Source: Anaspis maculata (Eukaryota > Arthropoda > Insecta > Coleoptera > Scraptiidae). From it: a stretch of DNA of 64,000 bases. The number at the start of each line of letters is the position of its first letter. Positions within the stretch are counted from its first letter, which is position 1. The notes beneath the pieces were generated by a model. The model ran no database searches. It was not told where the DNA came from and saw only the letters and a program-made list of their open reading frames with translations. The stretch is taken from contig OX421966.1 in the NCBI GenBank assembly GCA_949128115.1, positions 6,138,001 to 6,202,000 of the forward strand. The letters run 5' to 3'. Made by a program: the position numbers and the translations under genes. This document shows, piece after piece, positions 33,716 through 45,133 of the stretch.

Positions 33716-35340
33716 TTCTGCGAAGCATGGCTTGTGAGGGCTCGCCGAAAAGCACTTTCAATTCGCTTTGCACATTTTGGCTTGGTTTTCAAAAATTTTG
33801 ATCCCAGCCCCGGCAAAACTCGGAAAACTACTTTTTAAACCAGAAAATTGGTCATTGAATCGGTTTTGACTCTTTTTACTGAGCTTTTTACCGTTAATAA
33901 ATTGGTTTTAAATCGAAAACTTTCAACTACTGCCAATTGGAGACGTTTTTAAAATGGAACACAAGTTTTGATTCAGATCTTTTTTCAAAATTGAAGCGTT
34001 AGGAACAGTAAAGCCAGACGTAATCGAAATGTTCTGCGAAATTTGGCGACATAATTTGAATTCAGCTAGAAAAAAATAGCTGATCTACGAGGTGCCCCGA
34101 GGCATGCTTTTTGTAATTTTTATTGAACCCTGTCCCCGACCCCCTCCAGGTAGTCCTTACGGCCGTGTGAGATTTTTTTTTCGAAGTATGGCTTGTGACA
34201 CCTCTTAGAAAAGCTCTTTCAAATCGCTTTGCATATTTTGACTTGGTTTTTTTGAAATTTCAATTCCAGCTCTGGATAAACGCAAAAAACACTTTTTTTA
34301 ACCCGGATTTTGGTTTTTCATCAATTTTATAGTTAATTTTTTTCAACGTTCAAATCTCAACAAAACACATACAATTGGTCACGTTTTGTAAATGGAAACT
34401 CATCATTGAAAAGATTTTGACTAGACATTTTTAAAATTAGGTTTTTGGAAAGGCCGAAAATCGGCTTTCATCTCGGCTATCATCGAAGCTTTCATTCTTC
34501 ATTGAATTATTTGTTAAAATTCCATATCTTTTGGGTTTAGCCCTCGGCTTAGCCCCAGGTTTAGCTCGAAATAAAAGTTGAATCTACGAGGTGCCGCAAG
34601 GCCTACTTTTGTAGTTTGAAAAATTGTCTTTTCGATTTTAGCTAAAAGAGCGGGCTTTCCTTCTCCATTGAAATATTTGTTGAGATTCCAAGGTAATTTG
34701 AGTCCAGATCGAATAAAAAAGGATCTAGGAGGTGCTGTATGGTGTACTATAATAATATGACTAATAAACTACTATAATATGTAGTTAGAAAAATCGGCTA
34801 CTGGCACCTCGACTGGCGCAGTGGCGGGCTTGCCTTTGTGGCCGGGTGTTTTTTTTTTAAATTGAAGTTTGATTGAAAGGTCTTGTGACACCTGTTAGGA
34901 AAGCTGTTCTAAATCGCTTTTCAAATTTTCTCTTGGTTTTCAAAAATTTCAATTCCAGCTCAAAAAAAAACTGAAAAATTTACCTAAAATCTATTTTTAG
35001 TTGCAAATGATGAAAACTTAGAGAACCGAGAGTTTGTATTTCGTTTTTGGCGTATAAAGAAAAGCAAGCCTGAGTCCTTGCCTTTGTAAAAAAATCCTTG
35101 CCTTAGTATAGTCTGGCTGGCTTTCACTGGCCTAGGGGGTGTTTCAAACTGGTCTTGGAAACGGAAACGACTGATGGTGGACAGGTGGCAAAAAGAACCG
35201 TAAAGATGTTGATGTTTTTCAGTTGTTTTTTCGGGAATAGTAGTGCTATCGAGTCTAGAACATTTCGAAAAAAACAGTCCTAAAATCTTGAATAATAATA
35301 TTGCCACATGAGTTCCAAATAAATTTTTGTATCAATAATC
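33716..35340. repeat. three diverged copies of a dispersed AT-rich repeat
   Basis: A shared block recurs near 33725, 34186 and 34880: ATGGCTTGTGA or GTCTTGTGACACC, AAAAGC, AAATCGCTTTGCA, then TTCAATTCCAGCTC. Interleaved phrases of the type GAGGTGCC..AAGGC occur near 34090, 34589 and 34730. The copies are irregularly spaced and strongly diverged. No coding content. Confidence 0.55.
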
Positions 35341-35913
35341 TCTAGACCAACCCGAGTATTGATCAGTCTCTGAAAATCAAATCCATTTAATTCATCGAAC
35401 AGGTTTATTACCAACGTAATTTCACACATTATCATCATGAAGCCAAACAAAATTCCCCTGAATTCTCCACTGTTGCCTAGGTTTCCAGTCGCCGTTGCTA
35501 ACTCAAGCCAAACGGCCTGATCAGACGGCTTTATATAGCCATCTAGCCACCTATGACACGTCTCGCTTCACGTCAAATTGGCAGCAGTGCTCTAGATCGT
35601 AAAAAGAACCGGCGCGCTTGTTGGAGATTTGCTCGACGAGATGGCCTTGGCAGAGATGCTCACAGCTACGGAGTTCATGTACTTTTCGAGTTCGGTAGCC
35701 CCTGGGACGATGTTTAAAAACCCACCGCTGTTTTACTGACGAATTTACGATATTGTTGTAGATCGAGATCACCGCATTTATGCGGCGCGTGCATTAGAGC
35801 TTGGAAAAAACCCAAAGCTCAACAGTTCCATCACGAAGGTGGGTGCTGGGACTGCTGGGTACTAGTCGCAGGGGTCATTCGGTATCCCGTGAGCTCCTTC
35901 GTGAAGGGGGCTA
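35341..35913. other. gene-free low-copy DNA
   Basis: No supported gene. A 73-codon minus-strand frame at 35772-35551 has no recognisable domain. Confidence 0.4.
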
Positions 35914-36377
35914 GAGGCCTTTCATAGTCCTATATTTGGAGATGCCGAAATGTTTTGGTGCCACTTTCAAAATGGTGTCATTTCAACATGGCGGCCATTT
36001 GTTTCCGGGGACATTTATTCAAATCCAACTTGCTTGGCACGCTTCTCACAGGGAAGCACGCAGCACCTGAGGCAATAGGGATCGTAAAAATCACAGATTT
36101 TTTCGAGGATTTTTTTGTTTTTTTCACTTTTTGGAAAATCTATTGACACACATGCAAATTTCGGGCAAATAGAGAACGTCAATCCTTACAGGATCAAGGA
36201 AAAAATCATTCAAATCGGTTTGAGTCGAGCGAAAATAGGCCCAAGTCGGCGTAAGTTGAGTGTGAATCCATGTTACCAAAATCAAATGACCGCCATTTTG
36301 GAACGAGGCCATTTTGGAATTGGTACCAAAGTATTTCGGTGTCTCCACATATAGGACTATAAAAAATGAAAGGTCTC
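35914..36377. mobile_element. foldback element, ~85-bp inverted ends
   Basis: The left end (35914-35996) contains CCTTTCATAGTCCTATAT, GGAGATGCCGAAAT and AACATGGCGGCC. The right end (about 36288-36377) is its diverged inverse. The element is about 464 bp with no coding capacity. The inner edges of the arms carry GGCGGCCAT, the motif also seen at 0-5 kb. No clear target duplication. Confidence 0.65.
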
Positions 36378-36570
36378 TTGTAGTCCGGGTACTGAGAGAA
36401 AAAACTCTGCACTTATTGATAAAGTTTTGAAACTTGGCACACATATTCTTTGAATCATTCTTAACATGCCTGGATGTAGGGCAGACTGGACAGGTGGCGT
36501 GTTTACAAGATGAAAAATAAAGTTGAAAAATTCAAAAAATTATACCTGGAGAACCGAAAGTGCTGGAGTC

Positions 36571-37067
36571 TTGAGATATTTTGAAAAACGTAAAAATGCT
36601 CGAAAAAATGAGTTTTTGTTCGTAAAACATTGAATTTTCTAGATTTCAAGGTACAACTTGGTACTTTCACAATATGGGATGTTAAAAATGGAACACAATC
36701 AGGAGCCAATTTCCAGGCCTCCTATTTTCAGAAATACGTCGGGCAACAGACAACTTCTTCTTGTCTTCACGGCGGCCATTTTGAATATTAGGTAATGACA
36801 TTTTGAATATACTAATATTCATGAATATACAATATTCAATGTATTCAATGACAAAAAGATTCAAAATGGCCGCCGTGACCAAAGAAAAAAGTTGACTGAC
36901 GTATTCCTGAAACGTAGTTGGCCTGGAAATTGGCTCCTGATCGTATTGCATTATTACCATCTCACATTGTAGAGCTACCAAGTTGTGTCCTAAAATCTTG
37001 AAAATTTGCTGTTTTATGGACAAAATTCATTTTTTCGGGCATTTTTACGGTTTTCGAAATATCTCAC
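36571..37067. repeat. 497-bp near-continuous palindrome
   Basis: GAGATATTTTGAAAAACGTA at the left is inverted as CGAAATATCTC at the right. Pairing continues inwards through GTACAACTTGGTA, the phrase AATCAGGAGCCAATTTCC and its inverse GGAAATTGGCTCCTGATC, and CGGCGGCCATTTTGAATATT, to a centre near 36815. The arms are about 240 bp with very little loop. It abuts composite copy 2 exactly at 37068. Confidence 0.8.
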
Positions 37068-37795
37068 CGAGGGGTTGATTTCCCGAGGAAAAAGTGTACA
37101 CAAGAATTCTGACTTCCGGAATTCCGAGAACTTACGGTGACTTCCGGAAATTCCGGTGATTTCCAAAAGAATTCCGGTGACTTCCAAAAGATTTCCGGGA
37201 ATTTCGGTGATTTCCGAAAGACTTCTGGGAATTTAGGTGATTTCCGATTTTTTTTTGGGAATTCCTGTGATTTCTGAAAGAATTCTGGGAATTCCGGTGA
37301 TTCCCGAAAGATTTCCGGGAATCCCGGTGATTTCTGAAAGACTTCTGGGAATTGTGGTGATTTCCGAAAAATTTCCGGGAATTCCAGTGATTTCCGAAAG
37401 ACCTCAGGGAATGCCGGTGCTGTGATTTCCGAAAGAATTCCGGGAATTTTCAAAAGACCTCAGGGAATGCCGGTGCTGTGATTTCCGAAAGACTTCAAGG
37501 ATTTCCGGTGATCGGGTTGATTTCCCCGGAATTCAGTGTAAATTTCATTTCGGAATTCCCGGAATTCTTTCGGAAATCACCGGAAATCCCGAACGTCTTC
37601 CGGAAATCCCGGAACTCTTTCGGAAATCACCTGAATTCCCGGAAGTCTTTCGTAAATCACCGGAATTCCCGGAAATCTTTCGGAAGTCATCAGAATTCTT
37701 TTGAAAATCACCGGAATTCCCGGAAGTCACCGTAAATCCTCGAAATTCCGGAAGTCAGAATTCTTGTGTGCACTTTTTTCTCGAGAAATCAACCA
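37068..37795. repeat. GAATTC-rich minisatellite, inverted plus forward blocks
   Basis: The first block reads as the reverse complement of the usual minisatellite (GTGTACACAAGAATTCTGAC and then GGTGATTTCCGAAAG repeats). The second block, from about 37506, is in the usual orientation. The head-to-head junction near 37505 is unique to this copy. Confidence 0.8.
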
Positions 37796-39370
37796 CTCGC
37801 GATTGCCAATAACTGGTTCCAAATAGAATGTGAACCAAGCTCCACACTATGCCCCCAAAGAACAAGCCTCGCCTTCGGCTCGGCGAAATCTTTTTAGCTT
37901 GCTTTGTTCCTTAAAAACGAAGCAGCGTTTGCCAATAGCTGGCTCCGAATCGAACGTGAACCAAGCTTTATACTATGCCTCCAAAAAAAACAAGCGTCTC
38001 TTTCGGCTCGGCGAATTCTTCATTTTCTCGCTTGTTCCTTCTGAATAAAGCAGCGCTTCCACGTAGCCCTAGCCTAGAATAATCTATACCGATTGCCAAT
38101 AGCTGGCTCCAAATAAAATGTGAATCAAGCTTTTTACTATGCTACTAAAAAAACAAGCTCCGCCTTCGGCTCGGCGAATTCTTTTTAGCTTGCTTGTCCT
38201 TATTAATAAAGCAGCATTTCCACATTGTCCTAGCCTAGAACCATCTTTAGCGATTGCCAATAACTGGCTCCAAATTGAATGTGAACCAAGCTTTATACTA
38301 TACCTCCAACTAACAAGCCTCGCCTCCGGCTCGGTGAATTCTTAATTGGATCGCTTGTTCCTTATAAATAAAGCAGCGCTTACACGTAGTCCTAACCTAG
38401 AATAACCCATAGTGATTGCCAATAACTGGCTCGAGAACTGGCTCCAAATCAGTGTGAACCAAGCTTTACACTATGCCCCCAAAAAACAAGCCTCGCCTTC
38501 GGCTCGGCGAATTCTTCATTCGCTCGCTTGTTTCTTGTAAATAAAGCAGCGCTTCCACGTAGTCCTTACCTAAAGTCATCTTTAGCGATTGCCAATAAAT
38601 GACTGTCACCAACAAACAAGCCTCGCCTTCGCCTCGGCGAATTCGTTTTTACTCGATAATTTCTGATAAGTAAAGCAGCGTTTCCACGTAGTCCTAATCT
38701 GGAATCACCTTTAGCGATTGACAGTAACTGGCTCCAAATTGAATGTGAACCAAGCTTCATCCTATGCCTCCAGCAAACAAGCCTCGCCTTCAGCTCGGCG
38801 AATTCTTTTCCAACTTGCTTGTTCCTTATAAAAAAAGTAGCGTTTCCACGTAGTCCTAACCTAGAATCACCTTCAACGATTGCCAGTAACTGGCTCCAAA
38901 TTTAATGTGAACCAAGCTTTATACCATGCCTCCAAAAAAAAACAAGCATAGCCTTTGACTCGGCAAATTCTTCATTGACTCGCTTGTTCCTTATGAATAA
39001 AGCAGACCTTCCACGTAGCCCTAACCTAGAATAACCTATAGCGATTGCCAATAACTGGCTCCAAATAGAATGTGAACCGAGCTCTACACTATGCCCCCAA
39101 AAAACAAGCCTTGCCTTCGACTTGGCGAACTCTTTTTAGCTCGCTTTGTTACTAAAAAAATAAAGCAGCGCTTCCACATAGTCCAAGCCTAGAATCACCT
39201 TTAGCGATTGCCAATAACTGCTTCCAAATCGAATGTGAACCAAGCTTTATACTATGCCTCCAAAAAAAAAACAAGCCTTGCCTTCGACTCGGCAAATTTT
39301 TTATTGACTCGCTTATTCCTTATGAATAAAGCAGCGCTTCCACGTAGCCCTACTCTAGAATAATCTAGCG
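37796..39370. repeat. ~163-bp tandem array inside composite copy 2
   Basis: Collinear with 28781-30345, unit by unit, including the short second unit (GTTTGCCAATAGCTGG). One unit near 38430 carries an extra partial duplication (CTGGCTCGAGAACTGGCTCC). Confidence 0.9.
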
Positions 39371-39380
39371 ATTGCCCGAG

Positions 39381-42265
39381 TACTTCACGAAAGATAAGAG
39401 ATACTTCAGAACTGTTTAGTGGACCTTAAGCAATAAATTAGAAATATATGTTGTGATTCTCGAAACTCCAGCACTTTTGGTTCTTCAGATTTATTTTTTT
39501 CAATTTTTCAACTTAATTTTCCTCCCTGTATCTGCTACCAGTGCTACCTGTCAAGTCTGCCCCACACTCGGCTTTGTTGAGAATAATTCAAACAACATAA
39601 TGTGCCAAGTTTCAAAACTTTATCACCAAGTGCAGAGTTTCGCATGAATTTGTCCCTTTAGCAGTACCCGGACCATTGCCCCCTTCACCACAGGATCAGT
39701 TCTGTGGTATAGTAGGTTCACCTGTACCGTGATTCTAGTCGGCTGTGAGATTTTGTTTTCAAGTTTCCAAATCTGAAATATAGAAAATCCCCAAAACTTT
39801 GCGGTTGGCTGCTCTGGCTTCATTCAGCGTTCGTCGTTCGGACCACTTTTGGAACGTATTTTTTACGCATATCCTCCGCAGATAGACGGAATATTTTTGC
39901 GGGACGTGATGTCTGACGCTTTTTTCCATTTATATTGGAAAATGCAGTAATTTTTCGACCTGTTTTCAATTTTCGCCAATGAACAAATAAATCAAAGCAG
40001 CTTTGACATTTGACAGGTGTCAAAAATATTTCTAACCTCTTGAAGCCGGTTAAACTTTAGATTGATTCAAACTAAAAAAGTACTAGGCCTTCGTCCAAAA
40101 AAAGGGGGGTCCCATGGAATCATCAGTCCTTTCACCTCTTGCAGTCGAAAAGACACGACGAATCATGAAGCACTATTGGCAAGACAAGGAACATCTCAGC
40201 AGGCCTGCAGTTGCAGCAAGATTTACGTATAAAAAGTTGATTAAACCGAATTTCCCAGCCGCTCAAAGTTGCGTATTGGACCGAAATTCATGTGAGTACC
40301 TTCAGTTTGTAATTTGCTTCCGTTTTGGAGCTTGGCGGAACGAGTTTTTGTCGGCCTTGAATGGCCGTCGTCTAGATGACTTAAATTGAAGGCGGCCCCG
40401 TAGGGTTCTGGTGTCTAAATGACGGTAATACAGCTCTGCACCCCTCTAGTCGCCTTTTCACTTATGTCAAGGTCAGTTTTCCAAGATTTCAATATCAATT
40501 TGATAAGAAATACAACTTTACTTCCAGAGAAGACAGTTTCACACCAGGTAGAAAGGCGGCAAGCCTACAATCCTAAAGTAGAAAATTTGCCCGGCCAACT
40601 AGAGTCACAGTACAAGTAAACCTACTATACTCGATTCGGTGAGTGCCGAAAATTCGCCGGTACCCACGCATTATCGCCGCGTATTGCCCATTATCATGGG
40701 AAGTGGGGCAGCATTGACGTCAAGTCTGAGAGCCAGGTAGAAGGCAGAGGTACTTCGCACATGTATACATACGCATGCACAAAACAACAGTACAGTACCA
40801 TTTGTGCGCTCGGTACATGAAAAAATGTGAAAGTGAACATTCCGCGTGTGTTCACACGGCCCCTGGGAAGCCCCCGCCGCTGGTGTTTGCGCTGTTACGT
40901 CACACGCACACAGGCGATCGTCTCCTCAATTATCTTATCGCGTTGTTGTTGTGGTACTGTCACGATAATTTCGTAATAATAATAATGATGATAATAATGC
41001 TTGTTGTAAACAGGTGGAATTATCGCACCTGCTTAATCGTGAGCGTTAGCGTTACCCCATTTACCTACATTGTTTTTTTTTGGCTACAGAATTTTCGGTT
41101 ATTTTCTACTGCGGGTTTTGGAAATACAACGAGTTGGGGAGTTACCCTGGACGGTAACTGCGAAGTAGAGGCAGCATGCTGCGGAATACTGTGACGTATG
41201 AAAAGTAGACCACGCACACACAAATAAACACACACATACAGCGCCAGCTCCGAGCCAGACGGATCGATAGGGGGCGACCCATATTTTTTGAGGCCGCCAG
41301 TGGGAGGAGGGCGAGGTCTCGTCGCAGACGGCTGTGTATTGTCTGTCATTTTTTTCAATCAAGGGTGGCATGCATGCATGCCCTCCAGATCCACGGCATC
41401 AGGATCCAATCAACCCGTGCTGTGCGAAACCGCAGCAAAACAAAAGCACAAGTGTTGCCAACCTGACAATTTTACACATCTCGGAGAGTTAAACGGTTAT
41501 GGTGACCGATAACGGTTGACATTCCTTGCATTTTATCCCCTCATAAATTTTAAGAGCAGTGAATCGTGTGTGTGTGTGCGAGCGCGAGTAGTAAACAGGA
41601 TGTGACGTGGTGGCGTGGCGCTGCTCACTTTGGGGATTTTCCTTTCTTCACGTTTTGTGTTTCTTCTGAATGGTGATCAGATGCAATTTTTTCGAAAAAT
41701 TAATCTCGCTCGACCACATAGCGTTTTTGAATGTCACGCGCTCGTGCCCAGACGGTATAACGGAAATTTCGGCGGCGCGTCAGCACGCACACACAATACT
41801 GACCTGCCAATGAACTTTCGTTGATCTTTTGCTTTCCTCCTTCTAGTCCTTCTACTCCTTCTGCCCATTTTTCAGTCCTTAATCCTCCTTTTATTCTTTT
41901 CTTGTTCTGCCCCTTGTTCTTCCCTTGTTTCCCTCTTTCGAACCGCCTCCTGCTTCTACTCTTCCAATCCTTGATTCTCTAGCTACTCAGCTGAATACCT
42001 TACTAAATACGTGCTTTTTCTACAAAAAAAAAAAAAAAAAAAAACGATAAAATGGCGCCCAAGCGAAAATGTAATCGTAACGATGTGTGTGCGTCAGAGC
42101 TTATCTGGCCGCATTCATAAATTCCTCAATGGAACGCAATCACAACACCCAACGATGGTAGCTAGCTACTAATCTGCTATAGTAAAGGCCAGCCTTTCGA
42201 TTTACAGCATATTCTCGGTTTCTTTTTTTCAAGAGTTGACATTCCAGTACCAATGACACTCGGGG
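39381..42265. other. low-copy DNA, no supported gene
   Basis: Open frames are short and featureless. A frame at 40114-40389 (+) is flanked by an acceptor-like CACCTCTTGCAG (ending 40144) and contains a donor-like GTGAGT near 40291, so 40145-40290 could be a small internal exon, but its 48 residues match no domain I know. A mixed ATA/ATG tract lies near 40974-40998, CA-rich tracts near 41213-41240, a pyrimidine-rich block at about 41828-41960, and an A22 run at 42023-42044 that could mark the tail of an old retrotransposed sequence. Confidence 0.45.
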
Positions 42266-42273
42266 TTGTAACT

Positions 42274-42574
42274 AGTGCTGGCAAAAGCCGGGGAAAATGG
42301 AAACCGGTATGCCGGTTTTGTCGAATACCGGTTTCGGTAAAACGGGTATTGGGAACCGACTCCGAAGACCGGCATGTATTGTAAGCCGGCTTCGAAAATC
42401 GTCATTAAAAACCGGTCCTAAAAACCGGTATTGAAAACCGGCTTGGAAAACCGACACTTGAAACCGCTCTGAAAAACCCGTCTCGAAAGCCGGCTCTGAA
42501 AGCCGGTTTTCAGCTATGATCGGAACGGCGCTCTTTGGAGCCGGCTTTCAAAACCGATTCGGTTGCCAGCACTA
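42274..42574. mobile_element. hAT-type MITE with internal CCGG-rich minisatellite
   Basis: The ends are TAGTGCTGGCAA (42274-42285) and TTGCCAGCACTA (42563-42574), a perfect 12-bp terminal inverted repeat of hAT type. They are flanked by a perfect 8-bp target duplication GTTGTAAC (42266-42273 and 42575-42582). The 301-bp interior is filled with short degenerate repeats around AAAACCGG and GAAAGCCGGCT. No transposase is present, so mobilisation in trans by a hAT transposase is inferred. Confidence 0.92.
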
Positions 42575-42599
42575 GTTGTAACCGTCCCTGGAAAACTGC

Positions 42600-42676
42600 A
42601 AAAGGCTTTGTAAAATACTCGATAAAATACTCGCGGTGAATTACTCCGTAAAATACTCGGTAACGGACACGGTAAA
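42600..42676. repeat. short TAAAATACTCG tandem repeat
   Basis: Four or five degenerate copies of TAAAATACTCGG lie between the hAT MITE and the retrotransposon. Confidence 0.6.
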
Positions 42677-42680
42677 AGAC

Positions 42681-42766
42681 TGTGATATATCGAGTTGGTA
42701 GAATAATTGAAATGTCATAAAATAATAAAGACATTCCGAATTCCGTATACTTTGAATACATAAAAC
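42681..42766 (+). repeat. 5' LTR (86 bp)
   Basis: Starts TGTGATATATCGAGTTGG and ends TACATAAAAC. It differs from the 3' LTR by about one substitution and a 4-bp gap next to the AATAAA signal (42724-42729). Its end is not the usual CA, but the boundary is fixed by the adjoining primer site and the AGAC duplication. Confidence 0.9.
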
Positions 42767-42778
42767 TGGCGACGAGGA
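42767..42778 (+). other. primer-binding site, tRNA-Ser
   Basis: TGGCGACGAGGA is complementary to the 3' end (including CCA) of an insect tRNA-Ser of the type ending CCTCGTCG. It sits directly after the 5' LTR, as expected. Confidence 0.85.
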
Positions 42779-42838
42779 AACATAAAGGACCTGCAAAGAA
42801 AACAACGAGCAAAAAACAGCTAGGAGAACGTGGGGAGT

Positions 42839-44980
42839 ACTCATAAAGGTATTTTTAGAGCAGAGAGACTGCCTTTTGGAACCAAACCTGCTTGTGCTAT
42901 TTTCCAGAGGATTATGGATAGAACACTACAGGGATGTAAAGGTACGGTAGTTTTCCTTGACGATGTAGTAGTTGCTGGAGGTGATGACGTAGAACATTTA
43001 AAAAAATTAGAAGTGGTGTTTTCAAAATTGCTGGATGCAGGATTTCGTTCAAAGAAAAACAAGTGTTGTTTTTTTTTTAAGAAGAGATCACTTATTTGGG
43101 ACACCATGTAATTAATAAGGAAGGTCTGAAAAAGGGGACGTCAAAGGTAGACGCAATACTGAATAGTAAAACACCAGAGAATATTGCAGAAGAGAAGAAG
43201 AGAATATTACAGAAGAGAATATATCAAGTGACGTTTCCGTACATGTATTAAACTGTCTAAGGAAATGAAGATTATATAATTACAGAGTTAAAGTCTTTTC
43301 TAGGAATGTTAAACTATTATTTAAAATTTATTGAGAATGTTACAGATATTGTGCACACACTGTATGAATTGTTGAAGAAGAATACACGTTTTGAATGGAG
43401 TAAAAGTTGTGAAAGAGCTTTCATTAAGGCAAAAGAAGCTATCAGTTCAGATGTGGTATTGATTCATTGTAATCCAGATCTACCTTTGAAAGTAAGTTGC
43501 GACGCAAGTTCATATGGACTAGCGGGAGTATTATCGCACATTTTACCTGATGGGAATGAAAGACCAATTTGTTTTGCTTCAAGAAAACTTAGTAAATGTG
43601 AAATGGCTTATTCCACTTTAGACAAAGAGGCATTATCAATTTATATTTCCGTAAAAAATTTTTTATCACTATCTTATGGGACGCAAATTTCTTTTGACAA
43701 CAGATCACAAACCTTTAATTCATTCATTCGGAGACAAGAAAGGCATTCCTGTGATGACGGCTGGCAGATTACAGCGCTGGGCTATTTTCTTATCTCAGTT
43801 TGATTTTACCATCAAATATCTGAAAGATACGTTGAATGGAAATGCAGATTGTTTGTCACGCTTACCTCCGTCTAAATCTGGCGAAGTGAAGGAATTAAAT
43901 TATACTTATGTGCATTTCATTTATGATAACCATGACCTACCACTTACGGCAGCAGATATTCAGGATCAAACAAAAAAGGATGGAGTTTTATCCAAGATTT
44001 CATCTGAAATTGAGGAGGGATGGCATAACAAATTGGAGAGAGACTCGTTCAAGTCTTTTATTAGTCGAAAAAATGAACTGAATGTAGAAAATGATATAAG
44101 ATGTGAGGTTACAGAGTTGTAATACCGGAAAAGTGCAGAAAGTTGTTGTGAGAGGAATTACATATTGCGCACCCGGGAATAGTAAAAATGAAAAGTAAAG
44201 CGCGATACTATTTTTGATGGCCAAAGTTAGATATGGATATTAAAAATTTGGTCAAGGCTTGTGAGGCTTGTAGCAAGGCAAGGCCTAATCCGCCTAGAGC
44301 ATCATTGATCGAATATGAAAAACCTAGTTACGTTTTTGAGAGAGTTCATATTGATTTTTTTGGTCCTGTTAGAAATAAGATGTTTTTAGTTTCAATAGAT
44401 ACATTCAGCAAATGGGTGGAATTCCATGAAATCAAACCTGTTACGTCTGCAAGTACCATTGATATTTTGAGGAAAATTTTCTCCTGTTTTGGTTTACCTA
44501 AGCAAATTGTGACAGATAATGGTTCTCAATTTACTTCAGAGGATTTTTTTTTGCAGAAGAAACGGGATGAAATTAAGTTTAACACCTCCATATTATCCGG
44601 CTAGTAATGGAGCTGCGGAAAATGCAGTAAAAAGTGTCAAAATAGCTTTAATCTTTCGAAGATCCACAAAACGGTTCTAGCTCGATTTCTTGTATTCTGT
44701 CAAGATATCTTTCAAATTACAGGACAACGTCTCAGTGTACGACTGGTGTTACGCCTGGTTTTGCGATGTTTAACAGAAATATTGAAGTAAAGCTAGACCT
44801 GCTCAAGCCTGAGAATTTGAAAGTCAAAGAAAAGAGATTTAACATAATAAAGCCAGGAAGAGATATTCATTTTTCTGTGGGTGAGGAGGTGTATGTACGA
44901 GATTTTAGAAATGTTAACAAAAAAGAATGGTTGAAAGGAGAAATTACCAAGAAATTAGGACCCCGTGTTTATTGAGTAAA
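42839..44980 (+). pseudogene. broken pol (RT, RNase H, integrase) of the gypsy element
   Basis: A reverse transcriptase fragment at about 42848-43110 shows LPFGTKPAC (block 4) and a FLDD active-site motif (block 5). It is thrown out of frame at a run of ten Ts near 43068-43077. RNase H follows at about 43300-43860, with its aspartates in SCDASS and TTDHKP and a frameshift near 43675. Integrase covers about 44130-44700: a zinc-binding H-H-C-C region, first catalytic Asp in HIDFFGP, second in VTDNGSQF, and a further frameshift before the Glu region (PASNGAAEN). A C-terminal GPY/F-like stretch ends near 44975. At least four frame breaks and the missing gag and protease make it non-functional. 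It is described here as found; the frames are not rejoined. Confidence 0.9.
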
Positions 44981-45039
44981 AAATATATTCAATAATATTT
45001 GAAAAAGGCATTGTGATGATATAATTAGTGGTGGAGGTG

Positions 45040-45129
45040 TGTGATATATCGAGTTGGTAGAATAATTGAAATGTCATAAAAAAATCAATAAAGACATTCC
45101 GAATTCCGTATACTTTGAATACATAAAAC
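45040..45129 (+). repeat. 3' LTR (90 bp)
   Basis: Near-identical to 42681-42766 with four extra bases in the A-rich stretch. AATAAA lies at 45087-45092. Confidence 0.9.
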
Positions 45130-45133
45130 AGAC

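Larger units (their letters stand above)
37068..39380. mobile_element. composite hAT-like element, copy 2, rearranged
   Basis: The left end is CGAGGGGTTGATTTCCC, followed by the minisatellite in reverse orientation (37068 to about 37505). A second forward-oriented minisatellite (about 37506-37795) and the ~163-bp array (37796-39370) follow. The right-hand minisatellite and right inverted end are missing. The possible target duplication is TATCTCAC (37060-37067) versus TACTTCAC (39381-39388), 6 of 8 matching, which is weak. Confidence 0.7.
42681..45129 (+). mobile_element. deleted Ty3/gypsy retrotransposon, mag-like, with both LTRs
   Basis: A 2449-bp element with two short LTRs, a 4-bp target duplication AGAC (42677-42680 and 45130-45133), a tRNA-Ser primer-binding site and the pol order RT, RNase H, integrase, which is diagnostic of Ty3/gypsy. 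Gag, protease and the first part of RT are absent: only about 70 bp separate the primer site from RT. Very short LTRs (under 100 bp) and a tRNA-Ser primer are features of the mag lineage of insects. A G-rich tract (GTGGTGGAGGTG, 45028-45039) just left of the 3' LTR serves as the polypurine tract. Confidence 0.93.

Noticed and set aside
39820..40023. 67-codon minus-strand frame overlapping another at 39623-39823, possible small gene pair
   Set aside because: No domain, no supporting splice or start context. Left unannotated.
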